From an uncultured Pelagimonas sp. (GTDB lineage Bacteria; Pseudomonadota; Alphaproteobacteria; Rhodobacterales; Rhodobacteraceae): a DNA stretch of 64,000 nt. The stretch lies in assembly GCA_947497905.1 (NCBI GenBank), contig CANMIH010000001.1, positions 558,001-622,000 of the forward strand, given 5' to 3'. A program made the translations under genes and the position numbers. Under the pieces are notes generated by a model, which did no database searches, was not told the origin of the DNA, and saw only the letters and a program-made list of their open reading frames with translations. Of this stretch, positions 24,806 to 33,524 are shown piece by piece; within the stretch, counting starts at the first letter, position 1, and each line of letters begins with the position of its first letter.

Positions 24806-25558
24806 ATGTTTGGAATCGACATCATCGACGCGTCACTGCTCCCCGCTATGTTTGTGGCTCTGGCCGCTGGGATTATCTCATTTCTCAGCCCCTGCGTGCT
24901 GCCCATCGTGCCGCCGTATCTGGCCTTTATGTCTGGCATGACGGTGGGCGAGATGCAGGAGGGCGGAACCGCGCGGGCCAAAGTGATTCTGGCGGCGCTG
25001 TTCTTTGTGCTTGGTCTGTCGACGGTATTCATTTTCTTAGGCTTTACAGCGTCTTGGATGGGGTCCTTTTTCCTCAATAACCAAGAGATCCTGTCGCAGG
25101 TCTCGGGTGTGGTTGTGGTGATTTTTGGCCTGCATTTCCTCAATGTGTTTCGCATCCCCTTTCTGGACCGTGAGGCGCGTATGGACACCGGTGAAGCGGG
25201 TGGATCGGCCTTTGGGGCCTATGTGCTAGGGCTGGCTTTTGCCTTTGGCTGGACGCCCTGTATCGGGCCGCAGCTGGGGGCGATCCTGTCGATGGCGGCA
25301 AGCGAGGCCTCGGTGTCGCGCGGGACTGTGTTGCTTGGGGTTTATGCCGCTGGCCTTGGTATTCCGTTCTTTCTGGCGGCAGTGTTTCTTACCCGTGCCA
25401 TGACCCTGATGAACAAGATCAAACGCCATATGGGGTTGATCGAAAAGCTGATGGGTCTTCTGTTGGTGGCGGTTGGTCTGGCGCTGATCACAGGGGCCTT
25501 CACGGCTCTGGCCTTTTGGTTGCTGGAAACCTTCCCGGTGCTCGCCACCTTTGGCTGA
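24806..25558 (+). CDS. ccdA: CcdA, thiol-disulfide transporter for cytochrome c biogenesis
   Basis: 250-aa polytopic inner-membrane protein that passes reducing electrons from cytoplasmic thioredoxin to periplasmic thiol partners. The two redox Cys of the family sit in FLSPCVLPIVPPYL (helix 1) and GWTPCIGPQLG (helix 4). Six hydrophobic helices are readable. It is divergent from tusA with a 93-bp shared gap. Confidence 0.92.
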   Translation: MFGIDIIDASLLPAMFVALAAGIISFLSPCVLPIVPPYLAFMSGMTVGEMQEGGTARAKVILAALFFVLGLSTVFIFLGFTASWMGSFFLNNQEILSQVSGVVVVIFGLHFLNVFRIPFLDREARMDTGEAGGSAFGAYVLGLAFAFGWTPCIGPQLGAILSMAASEASVSRGTVLLGVYAAGLGIPFFLAAVFLTRAMTLMNKIKRHMGLIEKLMGLLLVAVGLALITGAFTALAFWLLETFPVLATFG

Positions 25559-25657
25559 GGAAGGCGTGTTCCGCAGGTCAGCTGCGCCATAGAATGCGGA
25601 CTTAATCTTGCCGAATTGCGGTGCTAGGGTTGGTGCATTGGCAGGCAAGGCAGGACC

Positions 25658-26878
25658 ATGGAGCAGACCGTCAAACGGCGCCGGGTGTTTTACATTCCCG
25701 GCTATGATCCCATCCATCCCCGGCGATATCGGGAGCTATATCGCAAAGAGGGCGCAGCGCAGGCGGAGATTTCCGGCTATGAGATCGCGCTGGCTCCAAA
25801 ACAGACCAAAGGCCCTTATGGTTGGCATGTCTCCAGCCAGATAGACGCTGCCGAGGTGCAGGCCGATGTCGAGGTTCTGGTCTGGTCGGATATTGTCCGC
25901 GACAGCATGTCCAACAGCATCCCCGCCACCTATGCGCAACTGGCGCGCACCGCCTGGGAATATATTGCCACGGGAGCTTTGTGGCGCCTGATGAAGCTGC
26001 GTAAAGGGCCGGTCATGGCCGCGCTCTATCCGGTGGGCGCCTTGATTGTGCAGCTTATTCTGGCGCTACTGCTCGGTTGGGCCGGCTTTGGGTTGGTCGG
26101 ACTGGCTACGCCTTGGATTGGTGTCGTGGCTTTGGTTTTGGGCGCCGTTGCTTGGGCCGCGATTTCGGTCTTTGTGCTGCGGTGGTTCAAAGCCAAAGAC
26201 GGCAAGACCTTTGTCTATTACCTGATGCATGACTACGCCTATTCGGCGCGCTATCGCGGGGCCAATCCGCCTGAACTTGATGCGCGCCTGGCGGAATTTG
26301 GCGATGCCATTGCCGAGGCGCTGACCGGCGATGTGGATGAGGTTCTGGTGGTGGGGCACAGCTCGGGCGCGCATCTGGCAGTGTCGATCCTCGCCGATCT
26401 GATCCGCGCAGGACGGGTGCCCGATACCGGTCCGGCCTTGAGTTTTCTAAGCCTCGGTCAGGTGGTGCCTATGGTCTCGTTCCTGCGTGACGCCCATCGT
26501 CTGCGCGCCGACCTGCAGTATCTGAGCACCCGCGCCGAGCTGGCCTGGGTGGATGTGACCGCGCCCGGCGATGGCTGTGCCTTTGCGCTATGTGATCCGG
26601 TGTCAGTCTCAGGGGTTGCCCCAGAGGGCAAACGCTGGCCCTTGGTTTTTTCGGCGCAATTCACCAAGTCGCTGAGCCCGGAACGCTGGAAAGAGCTGCG
26701 CTGGAAGTTTTTCCGCCTGCATTTTCAGTATCTTTGCGCCTTTGATCGTCCGCTGGATTATGATTACTTCCAAATCACCGCCGGGCCGATCACTTTGGGT
26801 GCGCGCTATGCCGATAGGCCGCCATCCAGCAGCCGGATTGACCATGCGGTGTCGAAATTTACGAGTGTTGCCGCATGA
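25658..26878 (+). CDS. Membrane-inserted alpha/beta-hydrolase-like protein
   Basis: 406 aa. The N-terminus begins with a hydrolase-like strand (VFYIPGYDP), two central membrane helices follow (about 128-175, containing LIVQLILALLLGWAGFGLVG), and a nucleophile elbow VVGHSSGAHLA (Ser near 234) comes after. The membrane segment is therefore inserted before the catalytic core, an unusual arrangement. A catalytic His may be in the C-terminal part but is not certain. The stop overlaps the P450 start (ATGA), so the two are translationally coupled and probably act on the same lipid-like substrate (inference). Confidence 0.75.
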   Translation: MEQTVKRRRVFYIPGYDPIHPRRYRELYRKEGAAQAEISGYEIALAPKQTKGPYGWHVSSQIDAAEVQADVEVLVWSDIVRDSMSNSIPATYAQLARTAWEYIATGALWRLMKLRKGPVMAALYPVGALIVQLILALLLGWAGFGLVGLATPWIGVVALVLGAVAWAAISVFVLRWFKAKDGKTFVYYLMHDYAYSARYRGANPPELDARLAEFGDAIAEALTGDVDEVLVVGHSSGAHLAVSILADLIRAGRVPDTGPALSFLSLGQVVPMVSFLRDAHRLRADLQYLSTRAELAWVDVTAPGDGCAFALCDPVSVSGVAPEGKRWPLVFSAQFTKSLSPERWKELRWKFFRLHFQYLCAFDRPLDYDYFQITAGPITLGARYADRPPSSSRIDHAVSKFTSVAA

Positions 26879-28269
26879 AACCACCCAAACCTGCGGCGCG
26901 GCCCGATCGGGTCTCGCTGTGGCGCTATGTCAAACTGTTCCGTCAGGATATTCTGTCGGCTCAACCTGCCCGATTGTATCGCGCCTGGATGGCAGAATTC
27001 CGCACACCGTTTTTCCGGTCGTTTATGGTCAATCAGCCGGATCTGGTGAAAACCGTGCTCAAAGACCGGCCCATGGATTTCCCAAAGTCGGGTCGGATCA
27101 GCGAAGGCCTGCGGCCTCTGCTGGGGGATTCGGTGTTTTTGACCAATGGTGAGACATGGCTTCGCCAACGTCGCATCATTGACCCGGCGTTTGAGGGGGG
27201 GCGGCTGCGCGATACCTTTCCCGCGATGTGGGCCGCGAGCTGTGCTGCGCGCGACAGGCTGGCAGAAAATGTCGGGGCAGAGGTTGAGATTGAAGAGATC
27301 ACCAGCCATGCCGCCGCCGATGTGATCTTTCGCACGCTGTTCTCCATTCCCATCGAACATGAAGTGGCCTCAGAGGTCTTTCACGAATTTCGCGCCTATC
27401 AGCGCAGTCAGCCGATCTTGAACCTTGCCGCCTTTGTGCCTTTGCCGCGCTGGATGCCGCGGTTTTTCCGCAAAGATACCAAGCAGGCGGCCGAGAAAAT
27501 TCGCGGTTTGATCGCGCAACTGACAATCGACCGTATGGCGGCAATCAAAGCCGGAACCGCCCCGGATGATCTGGCGACCAAGATCATGACAACGGTTGAT
27601 CCCGAAACCGGTGAGACCTTTACGGCGGAAGAAATGGTCGATCAGGTCGCGATATTTTTCCTTGCTGGTCATGAAACCAGCGCCAGCGCGCTGGCATGGG
27701 CTCTGTACCTTATGGCGATCAATCCCGATTGGCAGGACAAAATCGCGGCTGAGGCACAAGGTTTGACCGGAGATTTTTCTGAGGTTTCGAAACTGCGGGT
27801 GACACGCGATGTGTTCCGTGAGGCACTGCGGCTGTATCCGCCTGTGCCGATGATGGTGCGCGAGGCGACAGGCCTGGAACGTTTCCGAGACCGCGATGTG
27901 CCAGTCGGGTCGCAGATGGTATTGAGCCCCTGGCACTTGCATCGGCACGAGCGGATCTGGTCCGACCCGGATGAGTTCAAACCCGAACGCTGGCAGGGGC
28001 CTGAAGCAAAGACCTGTGGCCGCGATGCCTATATGCCGTTTTCTGCCGGGCCACGCGTCTGCACCGGGGCGGGGTTTGCCATGGTTGAAGGGGTGTTGAT
28101 GCTGGGTTTGTTGCTGCGGGATGTCAGGGTTACACCGGTCGACGGCAAGGTGCCGGTGCCCGAGGCGCATCTGACCGTGCGGTCACGGGAGGGGATACAT
28201 CTGAAAATCGCGCTGCGGGAGAAACCGAATTTTCTTGAAAATTCGGCGGGTGCGCGTCGAGATGTGTGA
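26875..28269 (+). CDS. Cytochrome P450
   Basis: 464-aa bacterial cytochrome P450. The I-helix oxygen-activation motif FLAGHETSASALAW, the K-helix EALRLYP (ExxR) and the heme-ligand loop FSAGPRVCTGAGFA (Cys ligand) are all intact. Soluble, with no N-terminal membrane anchor. No ferredoxin or reductase gene is adjacent, so electron partners are encoded elsewhere. It overlaps the upstream membrane hydrolase gene by 4 bp. The last ~15 codons include a perfect palindrome (28225-28246) and may be a late addition. Substrate unknown. Confidence 0.93.
   Translation: MKPPKPAARPDRVSLWRYVKLFRQDILSAQPARLYRAWMAEFRTPFFRSFMVNQPDLVKTVLKDRPMDFPKSGRISEGLRPLLGDSVFLTNGETWLRQRRIIDPAFEGGRLRDTFPAMWAASCAARDRLAENVGAEVEIEEITSHAAADVIFRTLFSIPIEHEVASEVFHEFRAYQRSQPILNLAAFVPLPRWMPRFFRKDTKQAAEKIRGLIAQLTIDRMAAIKAGTAPDDLATKIMTTVDPETGETFTAEEMVDQVAIFFLAGHETSASALAWALYLMAINPDWQDKIAAEAQGLTGDFSEVSKLRVTRDVFREALRLYPPVPMMVREATGLERFRDRDVPVGSQMVLSPWHLHRHERIWSDPDEFKPERWQGPEAKTCGRDAYMPFSAGPRVCTGAGFAMVEGVLMLGLLLRDVRVTPVDGKVPVPEAHLTVRSREGIHLKIALREKPNFLENSAGARRDV
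28225..28246. repeat. Palindromic repeat, copy 1 (inside the end of the P450 gene)
   Basis: CCGAATTTTC-TT-GAAAATTCGG, 10-bp perfect arms with a 2-nt centre. Its core CGAATTTTC/GAAAATTCG recurs 35 bp downstream. Confidence 0.7.
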
Positions 28270-28280
28270 GCGGAGACCTG

Positions 28281-28301
28281 CGAATTTTCGTTGAAAATTC
28301 G
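28281..28301. repeat. Palindromic repeat, copy 2
   Basis: CGAATTTTC-GTT-GAAAATTCG, 9-bp perfect arms with a 3-nt centre, 12 nt after the P450 stop. With copy 1 it forms a pair of near-identical hairpins of the REP/BIME kind. It could also serve as a transcription barrier. Confidence 0.7.
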
Positions 28302-28403
28302 TCTCTGTCAAATCGTTAGCGCTAAAACCTTTCGCTCAGATCTATTCAGCAGCAAGCGCCTCGGTTAAAGGGAAGCGCAAAGACCTTTAGACAAGGACGT
28401 GAC

Positions 28404-29294
28404 ATGGGACAGTTTGATCAACAAAAAGACCAGATGGTTGCCGGCAAGGGCTTTATCGCAGCTCTGGACCAGTCGGGTGGGTCGACCCCCAAGGCGCTGG
28501 GTCTCTACGGTGTGACCGAAGATATGTATGATGGTGAAGTGGCCATGTTCGACGAAATCCACGCGATGCGCAGCCGGATTATCCTGTCGCCTGCTTTCAC
28601 CAAAGACAAAGTCATCGGCGCAATCTTGTTTGATCGCACCATGCGCGGTGAAATCGAGGGCAAGCCTGTGGCCCAGCTTTTGTGGGAAGATCGCGGCGTG
28701 GTACCTTTCCTGAAGATCGATAAGGGGCTGGAAGATCAGGCCAACGGCGTTCAGATGCTCAAGCCGATCCCGGGCCTGGCGGACATGCTGAGCGACGCCA
28801 AAGGCTTTGGCATCTTTGGCACCAAAGAGCGTTCGGTCATCCACGAAGCCAATGCCGAGGGCATCGCCGCCGTGGTGGCGCAGCAGTTCGATCTGGGCAA
28901 AGAGGTTTGTGATGCTGGTCTGGTGCCAATCATTGAACCGGAAGTGAACATTCACTCAGAGAGCAAAACCGAAGCCGAAGCGATCCTGAAATCCGAGATT
29001 GCAGCACAACTTGATACGCTGGCGGACGGTCAGAATGTGATGCTCAAGCTGACCATTCCGAACGAAGATGGACTTTACGACTCGCTGGCCGATCATCCGC
29101 GCGTGCTGCGCGTTGTGGCGCTGTCGGGGGGGTATTCGACCGAAGAGGCCTGTGACCGCCTGACCCGTCAGCCGAAAATGATCGCTTCGTTCAGCCGCGC
29201 GCTGACCGAAGGTCTGGCCAAACAACAGTCGGACGACGAGTTTAACGCGGCGCTGGGTGGCAATATCGAAAAGATCTTCCAAGCATCGCTCTAA
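28404..29294 (+). CDS. fda: Fructose-bisphosphate aldolase, class I
   Basis: 296-aa class I (Schiff-base) aldolase of the short bacterial type. The N-terminal block GKGFIAALDQSGGSTPKALG and VVPFLKIDKGL, IIEPEVNIHS and the Lys-bearing LKLTIPNEDG motif match the family, which interconverts fructose 1,6-bisphosphate with triose phosphates in glycolysis/gluconeogenesis. Single-gene unit with a GGACGTGAC leader and a strong terminator downstream. Confidence 0.94.
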   Translation: MGQFDQQKDQMVAGKGFIAALDQSGGSTPKALGLYGVTEDMYDGEVAMFDEIHAMRSRIILSPAFTKDKVIGAILFDRTMRGEIEGKPVAQLLWEDRGVVPFLKIDKGLEDQANGVQMLKPIPGLADMLSDAKGFGIFGTKERSVIHEANAEGIAAVVAQQFDLGKEVCDAGLVPIIEPEVNIHSESKTEAEAILKSEIAAQLDTLADGQNVMLKLTIPNEDGLYDSLADHPRVLRVVALSGGYSTEEACDRLTRQPKMIASFSRALTEGLAKQQSDDEFNAALGGNIEKIFQASL

Positions 29295-29317
29295 GGCGAC
29301 AGCATTGCAAAGACATC

Positions 29318-29346
29318 GGGCCTCGCATCTGCGGGGCCCTTTTTTT
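29318..29346 (+). terminator. Rho-independent terminator of fda
   Basis: GGGCCTCGCA-TC-TGCGGGGCCC (one T-G pair) followed by seven T (29340-29346), 23 nt after the stop codon. Confidence 0.88.
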
Positions 29347-29382
29347 GTTGCTGAGCTAGAAGGCCCTTCGGAAGGCGGGTAT

Positions 29383-29796
29383 TCACAACTGCCGCAGAAC
29401 CAAATGCGAGGTGGCGCTGGCGATCAACGGGTTGGAGCCAATGGTGTCGTTCAATCGGCTGAGGTGACCAGCATCGGCAACATGACACAGCAGCAGGGCG
29501 TCAAATTCCTCGGAAATCGACATGACCTGATGCACCTCAGGCAGTGACGCCAGCCAGTTCAGGGCCGGATCGCAGGGTCGGCTGGTGATCTTGACCGTCA
29601 CCACCGCCTGAAGCGGGAACGCCTCGCTGGTCGTGATCTTGGTATGATACCCGGCGATAGTGCCATTGGCTTCCAATCGGGCGATGCGGTCCTGAACGGC
29701 GGTGCGCGACAATCCAATGGCCCGTCCGACCTCGGCAAAGGGTATGCGGGCATTGTTGTGCAGAAGCGCCAGAATGCGTTTGTCGGTCGCGTCCAT
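29383..29796 (-). CDS. Lrp/AsnC-family transcriptional regulator
   Basis: 137-aa regulator: N-terminal helix-turn-helix (MDATDKRILALLHNNARIPF, EVGRAIGLSRTAVQDRI) and a C-terminal RAM/AsnC ligand-binding domain (AVVTVKITSRP... EVHQVMSISEEFDALL). The start at 29796 has GGGGGAA 4 nt upstream and gives the canonical N-terminus. It is divergent from the cupin gene at 29894, the probable target. Confidence 0.9.
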   Translation of the reverse strand: MDATDKRILALLHNNARIPFAEVGRAIGLSRTAVQDRIARLEANGTIAGYHTKITTSEAFPLQAVVTVKITSRPCDPALNWLASLPEVHQVMSISEEFDALLLCHVADAGHLSRLNDTIGSNPLIASATSHLVLRQL

Positions 29797-29893
29797 GCAA
29801 TTCCCCCGGTGCGCAGGCAGATAACGTCGGAACGCAATCTGGCGGGCTTTGTCCAAATGGTCGACATCTTTTCAGGTCAGAAAAGGATGTGAC

Positions 29894-30205
29894 ATGCAGA
29901 AAATCACCGCAAAAGACTTCACCGCCCCACGTGCCTGGGGCGCATTGGATATTGATCAGATCGACGGCGCCACGGTGCGGCTCCACTGGACCGACGCGCC
30001 TTATGTCTGGCACGTAAACGATGGGGCAGAGGTCTTTGTGGTGCTGGACGGGAATGTTGACATGCATGTGCGCGAGGCGGGGCAAGAGCGGGTTATCCCC
30101 TTGACCGTTGGCGATATTTTTCACGCTGAAGGCGGTGATGAACATGTCGCCCATCCCAGAGGCGCGGCGCGGGTTCTGGTGATTGAGCGGGCAGGCAGTG
30201 TTTAA
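29894..30205 (+). CDS. Cupin-domain protein
   Basis: 103-aa single-domain cupin. The HVNDGAEVFVVLDGNVDMHV and GDIFHAEGGDEHVAHP stretches fit the two cupin motifs with metal-binding His/Glu. Start chosen at 29894 after AAAAGGATGTGAC. Divergent from an Lrp regulator; the 3' end overlaps the convergent WYL regulator by 4 bp. Function unknown. Confidence 0.82.
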   Translation: MQKITAKDFTAPRAWGALDIDQIDGATVRLHWTDAPYVWHVNDGAEVFVVLDGNVDMHVREAGQERVIPLTVGDIFHAEGGDEHVAHPRGAARVLVIERAGSV

Positions 30206-30855
30206 GCCCCGCGATAATCCACCAGTGTTTTGCCCGGCTCATCCACAAAAAGACCGGGCAGCGGCGCAAGCGATGTGATCCGGTCGACCCGTAGGGGAAG
30301 GAAATCGCGATTGGTCTCGGACCAGCAAATGCAGGTCCAGATCCGTCCCCAATACTCAAGATGCAACGGGCGGATGTCCTGCTCGCTGTCTGCGGTGGTG
30401 ATACGCAGCTTTTGCCGGGCACGAATCGCCGCGCGGATGGCCGGCATATGGGCAAATCCACGGGCCGCTTCGGCAAAGCTATCGGTGGCAAAGCCAAACG
30501 GGGGCGGGGTGGTGCCGGTCTCTTCTGGTAAAACCGCGTCAATCTTGTTGGCTAGACTGCGGGCATCGAGGCTCAGTTGATCCAGCTCTGCCGCCCCCAA
30601 GGTGGCCAGCGCCAGATGAAGCGCCTGAAATTCGCCCTCGGTCAGGTTCAGCGGGGGCAGGGTGATCGCGGCGCCGATGGTGTACCCATAGCCTCGCGCA
30701 CCTTCGACGGGAACGCCGGATGACGCCAGAGTTTCCATGTCACGATAGATTGTGCGCACGGACACATCCAGATCCTGCGCCATGGCTTCGGCAGTATGAA
30801 GCTGCCCATCCCGCAGACGTTGCATCAATTGATAGAGGCGGTCCGCACGTTTCAC
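30202..30855 (-). CDS. WYL-domain (YafY-type) transcriptional regulator
   Basis: 217 aa. An N-terminal HTH_11 domain (RADRLYQLMQRLRDGQLHTA, TIYRDMETL) and a C-terminal WYL-like ligand domain (LEYWGRIWTCICWSETNRDF) are visible. The GTG start at 30855 is preceded by CAGGAG at 6 nt; the TTG at 30882 is less likely. Upstream TGACA repeats (30866-30906) may be its operator, shared with the tat promoter region. A second WYL regulator lies at 44392. Confidence 0.85.
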   Translation of the reverse strand: MKRADRLYQLMQRLRDGQLHTAEAMAQDLDVSVRTIYRDMETLASSGVPVEGARGYGYTIGAAITLPPLNLTEGEFQALHLALATLGAAELDQLSLDARSLANKIDAVLPEETGTTPPPFGFATDSFAEAARGFAHMPAIRAAIRARQKLRITTADSEQDIRPLHLEYWGRIWTCICWSETNRDFLPLRVDRITSLAPLPGLFVDEPGKTLVDYRGA

Positions 30856-30865
30856 GCGAGTCTCC

Positions 30866-30906
30866 TGACAAAATCCTGACAACTGACAGTCTCATGACAA
30901 ATTGTC
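30866..30906. promoter_or_regulatory. TGACA direct repeats and GACAA-A-TTGTC palindrome
   Basis: TGACA occurs at 30866, 30877, 30884 and 30895, and the last one begins the 11-bp palindrome GACAAATTGTC (30896-30906). The cluster lies directly upstream of the WYL regulator and faces tatA, so it is a candidate autoregulatory operator. Confidence 0.4.
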
Positions 30907-30976
30907 CTGTGCAAGATTGCGCTTTGGTCCTTTTCGTCCTTGGCCCCCGGCCTTAGATAGAGGTCAGGACAAATGC

Positions 30977-30992
30977 GCGGGGGCTTCCCCGC
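30977..30992 (+). other. Hairpin in the tatA leader
   Basis: GCGGGG-GCTT-CCCCGC, 6-bp stem, 37 nt before tatA. No T-run follows. Probably part of the tatA 5' UTR. Confidence 0.35.
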
Positions 30993-31028
30993 TCTGACTG
31001 GGCGCAGGCCCGACCAAGGAGAAGAATT

Positions 31029-31247
31029 ATGGGTATCGGAAACATTGGCCTACCGGGCCTTCTGCTGATCGCTGTTGTTGTGCTGGTGCTGTTTGGCCGT
31101 GGCAAAATCTCGTCGCTGATGGGCGAAGTGGGCAAAGGCATCACCGCGTTCAAAAAGGGCGTGGATGAAGGCAAGCAAGAGCTGGAAGAGCAGGCGTCTG
31201 CCGAGGCAAAAGACGTCACCCCTGCGGACGAAAAAGACAAGGCGTAA
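31029..31247 (+). CDS. tatA: TatA, twin-arginine translocase pore subunit
   Basis: 72-aa protein: one N-terminal membrane helix (LPGLLLIAVVVLVLFGRGKI), the FGRGK hinge and an amphipathic helix, then a charged tail. Forms the size-adjustable export pore with TatBC. AAGGAGAAG ribosome binding site; first gene of tatABC, 6 nt before tatB. Confidence 0.95.
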   Translation: MGIGNIGLPGLLLIAVVVLVLFGRGKISSLMGEVGKGITAFKKGVDEGKQELEEQASAEAKDVTPADEKDKA

Positions 31248-31253
31248 CCGCGA

Positions 31254-31715
31254 ATGTTTGATCTCGGATTTGCCGAGCTGTTGGTCATTGGCATTGTGGC
31301 GCTGATTGTGGTCGGCCCCAAGGATCTGCCTGTGCTGTTTCGTAAAGCGGGACAGTTCATGGGCAAGGCCCGGGGCATGGCACGCGAATTTAGCCGGGCC
31401 ATGAATGACGCAGCGGATGAGGCCGGCGTGAAGGATGTGACCAACACATTCAAAGCCGCCACAAACCCGGTTGGGACGGCGATGGATGGGGTCAAAGACG
31501 CAGCCAAGTCGATCACCAACCTCGACCCGACAAGCGAGACCGGCAAACTGGCCGCTGAGCGGGAAGATGCGCGGAAAAAGATCGAGGCGAATGCGGCTCG
31601 GGCCGCTGCGGACCGGAAAAAGCGCGAGGCTGATGAAGCTGCCAAAAAGGCGGCTGAATTGGAAAACTCGCTCAGGCGGGACGATGGCGGTGACGCAGAC
31701 GGAGGCGATGCATGA
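31254..31715 (+). CDS. tatB: TatB, twin-arginine translocase receptor subunit
   Basis: 153 aa with [20 protein letters not shown] (membrane helix with conserved Glu), the GPKDLP hinge and a long amphipathic, Ala/Lys-rich tail predicted as coiled helix. Binds Tat substrates together with TatC. Stop overlaps the tatC start (ATGA). Confidence 0.95.
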   Translation: MFDLGFAELLVIGIVALIVVGPKDLPVLFRKAGQFMGKARGMAREFSRAMNDAADEAGVKDVTNTFKAATNPVGTAMDGVKDAAKSITNLDPTSETGKLAAEREDARKKIEANAARAAADRKKREADEAAKKAAELENSLRRDDGGDADGGDA

Positions 31716-32668
31716 ACGCGACCAAAGACGATATCGAAGACAGCTCAGCCCCGTTGATCGAACATCTGGCTGAGCTGCGCACGCGGTTGATCCGGTCGGT
31801 CATTGCGTTGTTGGTCGGGATCTGTGTCTGTTTTATCCCGATCCATGGTGAGTTTATCGCGGCGCATATCCTGCAGTTCCTGCTGGAACCCATCGCAAAT
31901 GAGCTGCGCGCCCTTGGCGATCCAAACCCAACGCTGCAATACACAAGCCCGCAGGAATACCTGTTTGTGCTATTTCGGATCAGCATGGTGTTCGGCTTTG
32001 CGCTGGCCTTTCCAGTGATCGGTTACCAGATGTGGCGCTTTATTGCTCCGGGTCTGTACAAGTCTGAAAAGAATGCGTTTTTGCCATTCCTCGTGGCGTC
32101 ACCGGTGATGTTCCTTTTGGGGGCGGCTTTTGCGCATCTGGTGGTCACACCGCTTGCGATGGCCTTTTTCCTCGGGTTTGCTGACTTTTCTCTGTCTGCG
32201 GGCCTGGCCAATCTGGTTGAGCTGGAAATCGAAGCGGGCACCGGGGCTGCGGTACCGCAGTCTGGCTCGGGTGCAAACATCACCTTCTTTGGTAAGGTGA
32301 ACGAAAGCCTGCAAACCTCGCTGGTCTTCATCATGGCCTTTGGGTTGTGTTTTCAGCTGCCGGTTTTGTTGACCCTGATGGGCAAAGCCGGTCTGGTTTC
32401 GGCAGAAGGTCTGGCCAATGTGCGTAAATACGCCATGGTTGCGATCCTGGTTCTGGCCGCGGTTGTTACGCCCCCGGATGTTGTGACGCAGCTTATTCTG
32501 TTTTCAGTCGTCTATGGTCTTTATGAAATCTCCATCTTGCTGGTGTCTCGTGTCGAGAAAAAGCGGGAAAAGGATCTGCGGGCACAGGGCCTGTGGTTCG
32601 AAGAGGACGATGATGAAGATGATCCGCTGATGGCGGAGTTTGACGAGGACGAGAAAAAGAATGACTGA
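31712..32668 (+). CDS. tatC: TatC, twin-arginine translocase core subunit
   Basis: 318-aa six-helix membrane protein. The N-terminal [16 protein letters not shown] motif and central [20 protein letters not shown] region hold the residues that recognise the twin-arginine signal. It is longer than enterobacterial TatC because of a ~35-residue insertion in a periplasmic loop (about [11 protein letters not shown] to [10 protein letters not shown]) and an acidic C-terminal tail, both common in Rhodobacteraceae. It overlaps the DUF815 gene by 8 bp. Confidence 0.96.
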   Translation: MNATKDDIEDSSAPLIEHLAELRTRLIRSVIALLVGICVCFIPIHGEFIAAHILQFLLEPIANELRALGDPNPTLQYTSPQEYLFVLFRISMVFGFALAFPVIGYQMWRFIAPGLYKSEKNAFLPFLVASPVMFLLGAAFAHLVVTPLAMAFFLGFADFSLSAGLANLVELEIEAGTGAAVPQSGSGANITFFGKVNESLQTSLVFIMAFGLCFQLPVLLTLMGKAGLVSAEGLANVRKYAMVAILVLAAVVTPPDVVTQLILFSVVYGLYEISILLVSRVEKKREKDLRAQGLWFEEDDDEDDPLMAEFDEDEKKND

Positions 32669-33500
32669 TCCGATGGAACGGATTGCAGCGGCGCTGGAGC
32701 GACTTGCTCCGGCACCTCTTGAGGCTCCCGATTTTTCGGGGGCCGAAGCCTTTGTCTGGCAGACCACACCGGACAGACTTGAACCCATTGATAAGATTAG
32801 CCGGATTGAATTGCCGTTGTTGTTGGGGGTGGACCGCGCACGCGATACGCTTCTGGCCAATACCCGTCAGTTCGCCAAAGGCCTTCCGGCAAACAATGCG
32901 CTTCTCTGGGGCGCACGGGGTATGGGGAAATCCAGCCTTGTCAAAGCGGTACATGAAACTCTGCGCGACGAAGGCCATGATCTGAAACTGGTGGAACTGC
33001 AGCGCGAAGATCTGCCCTCGGTTGGTCGGTTGCTCGATCTGCTGCGAGCCGCCCCTTATCAGTTTATCCTGTTTTGCGACGACCTGTCCTTTGGTCATGA
33101 CGATCAGCATTACAAAAGCCTCAAGGCCGTTCTGGACGGTGGCGTGGCGGGGCGGCCGGACAATGTGGTGCTTTATGCCACGTCGAATCGCCGCCACCTG
33201 ATGCCACGGGACATGATCGAAAATGAACGCTCGTCGGCCATCAACCCGGCAGAGGCCATTGATGAAAAGGTCTCGCTGTCGGATCGCTTTGGTCTCTGGC
33301 TAGGCTTCCATGCTTGTAACCAGGATGATTATCTGGCGATGATCCGCGGCTATTGCGGTGCCTATGGTGTCGATGTTGCAGAAGACGAATTGCGGGCCGA
33401 GGCCATCGAATGGCAGGCGACGCGAGGGTCGCGCTCTGGCCGTGTGGCCTGGCAGTTCTTTGTGGATCTTGCGGGCCGCAAAGGGGTATCACTGACCTAA
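32661..33500 (+). CDS. DUF815 AAA+-type ATPase
   Basis: 279 aa. P-loop WGARGMGKSSLVKAV, Walker B FILFCDDLSFG and a sensor-like LYATSNRRHLMPR are intact. DUF815 proteins are small AAA-like ATPases of undefined role. The ATG at 32661 (MTDPMERI) overlaps the tatC stop, so it is co-translated with tatC and may assist export or membrane-protein quality control (inference from position). Confidence 0.88.
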   Translation: MTDPMERIAAALERLAPAPLEAPDFSGAEAFVWQTTPDRLEPIDKISRIELPLLLGVDRARDTLLANTRQFAKGLPANNALLWGARGMGKSSLVKAVHETLRDEGHDLKLVELQREDLPSVGRLLDLLRAAPYQFILFCDDLSFGHDDQHYKSLKAVLDGGVAGRPDNVVLYATSNRRHLMPRDMIENERSSAINPAEAIDEKVSLSDRFGLWLGFHACNQDDYLAMIRGYCGAYGVDVAEDELRAEAIEWQATRGSRSGRVAWQFFVDLAGRKGVSLT

Positions 33501-33524
33501 GCCTTGGAAATGGTTTTAGGTTTG

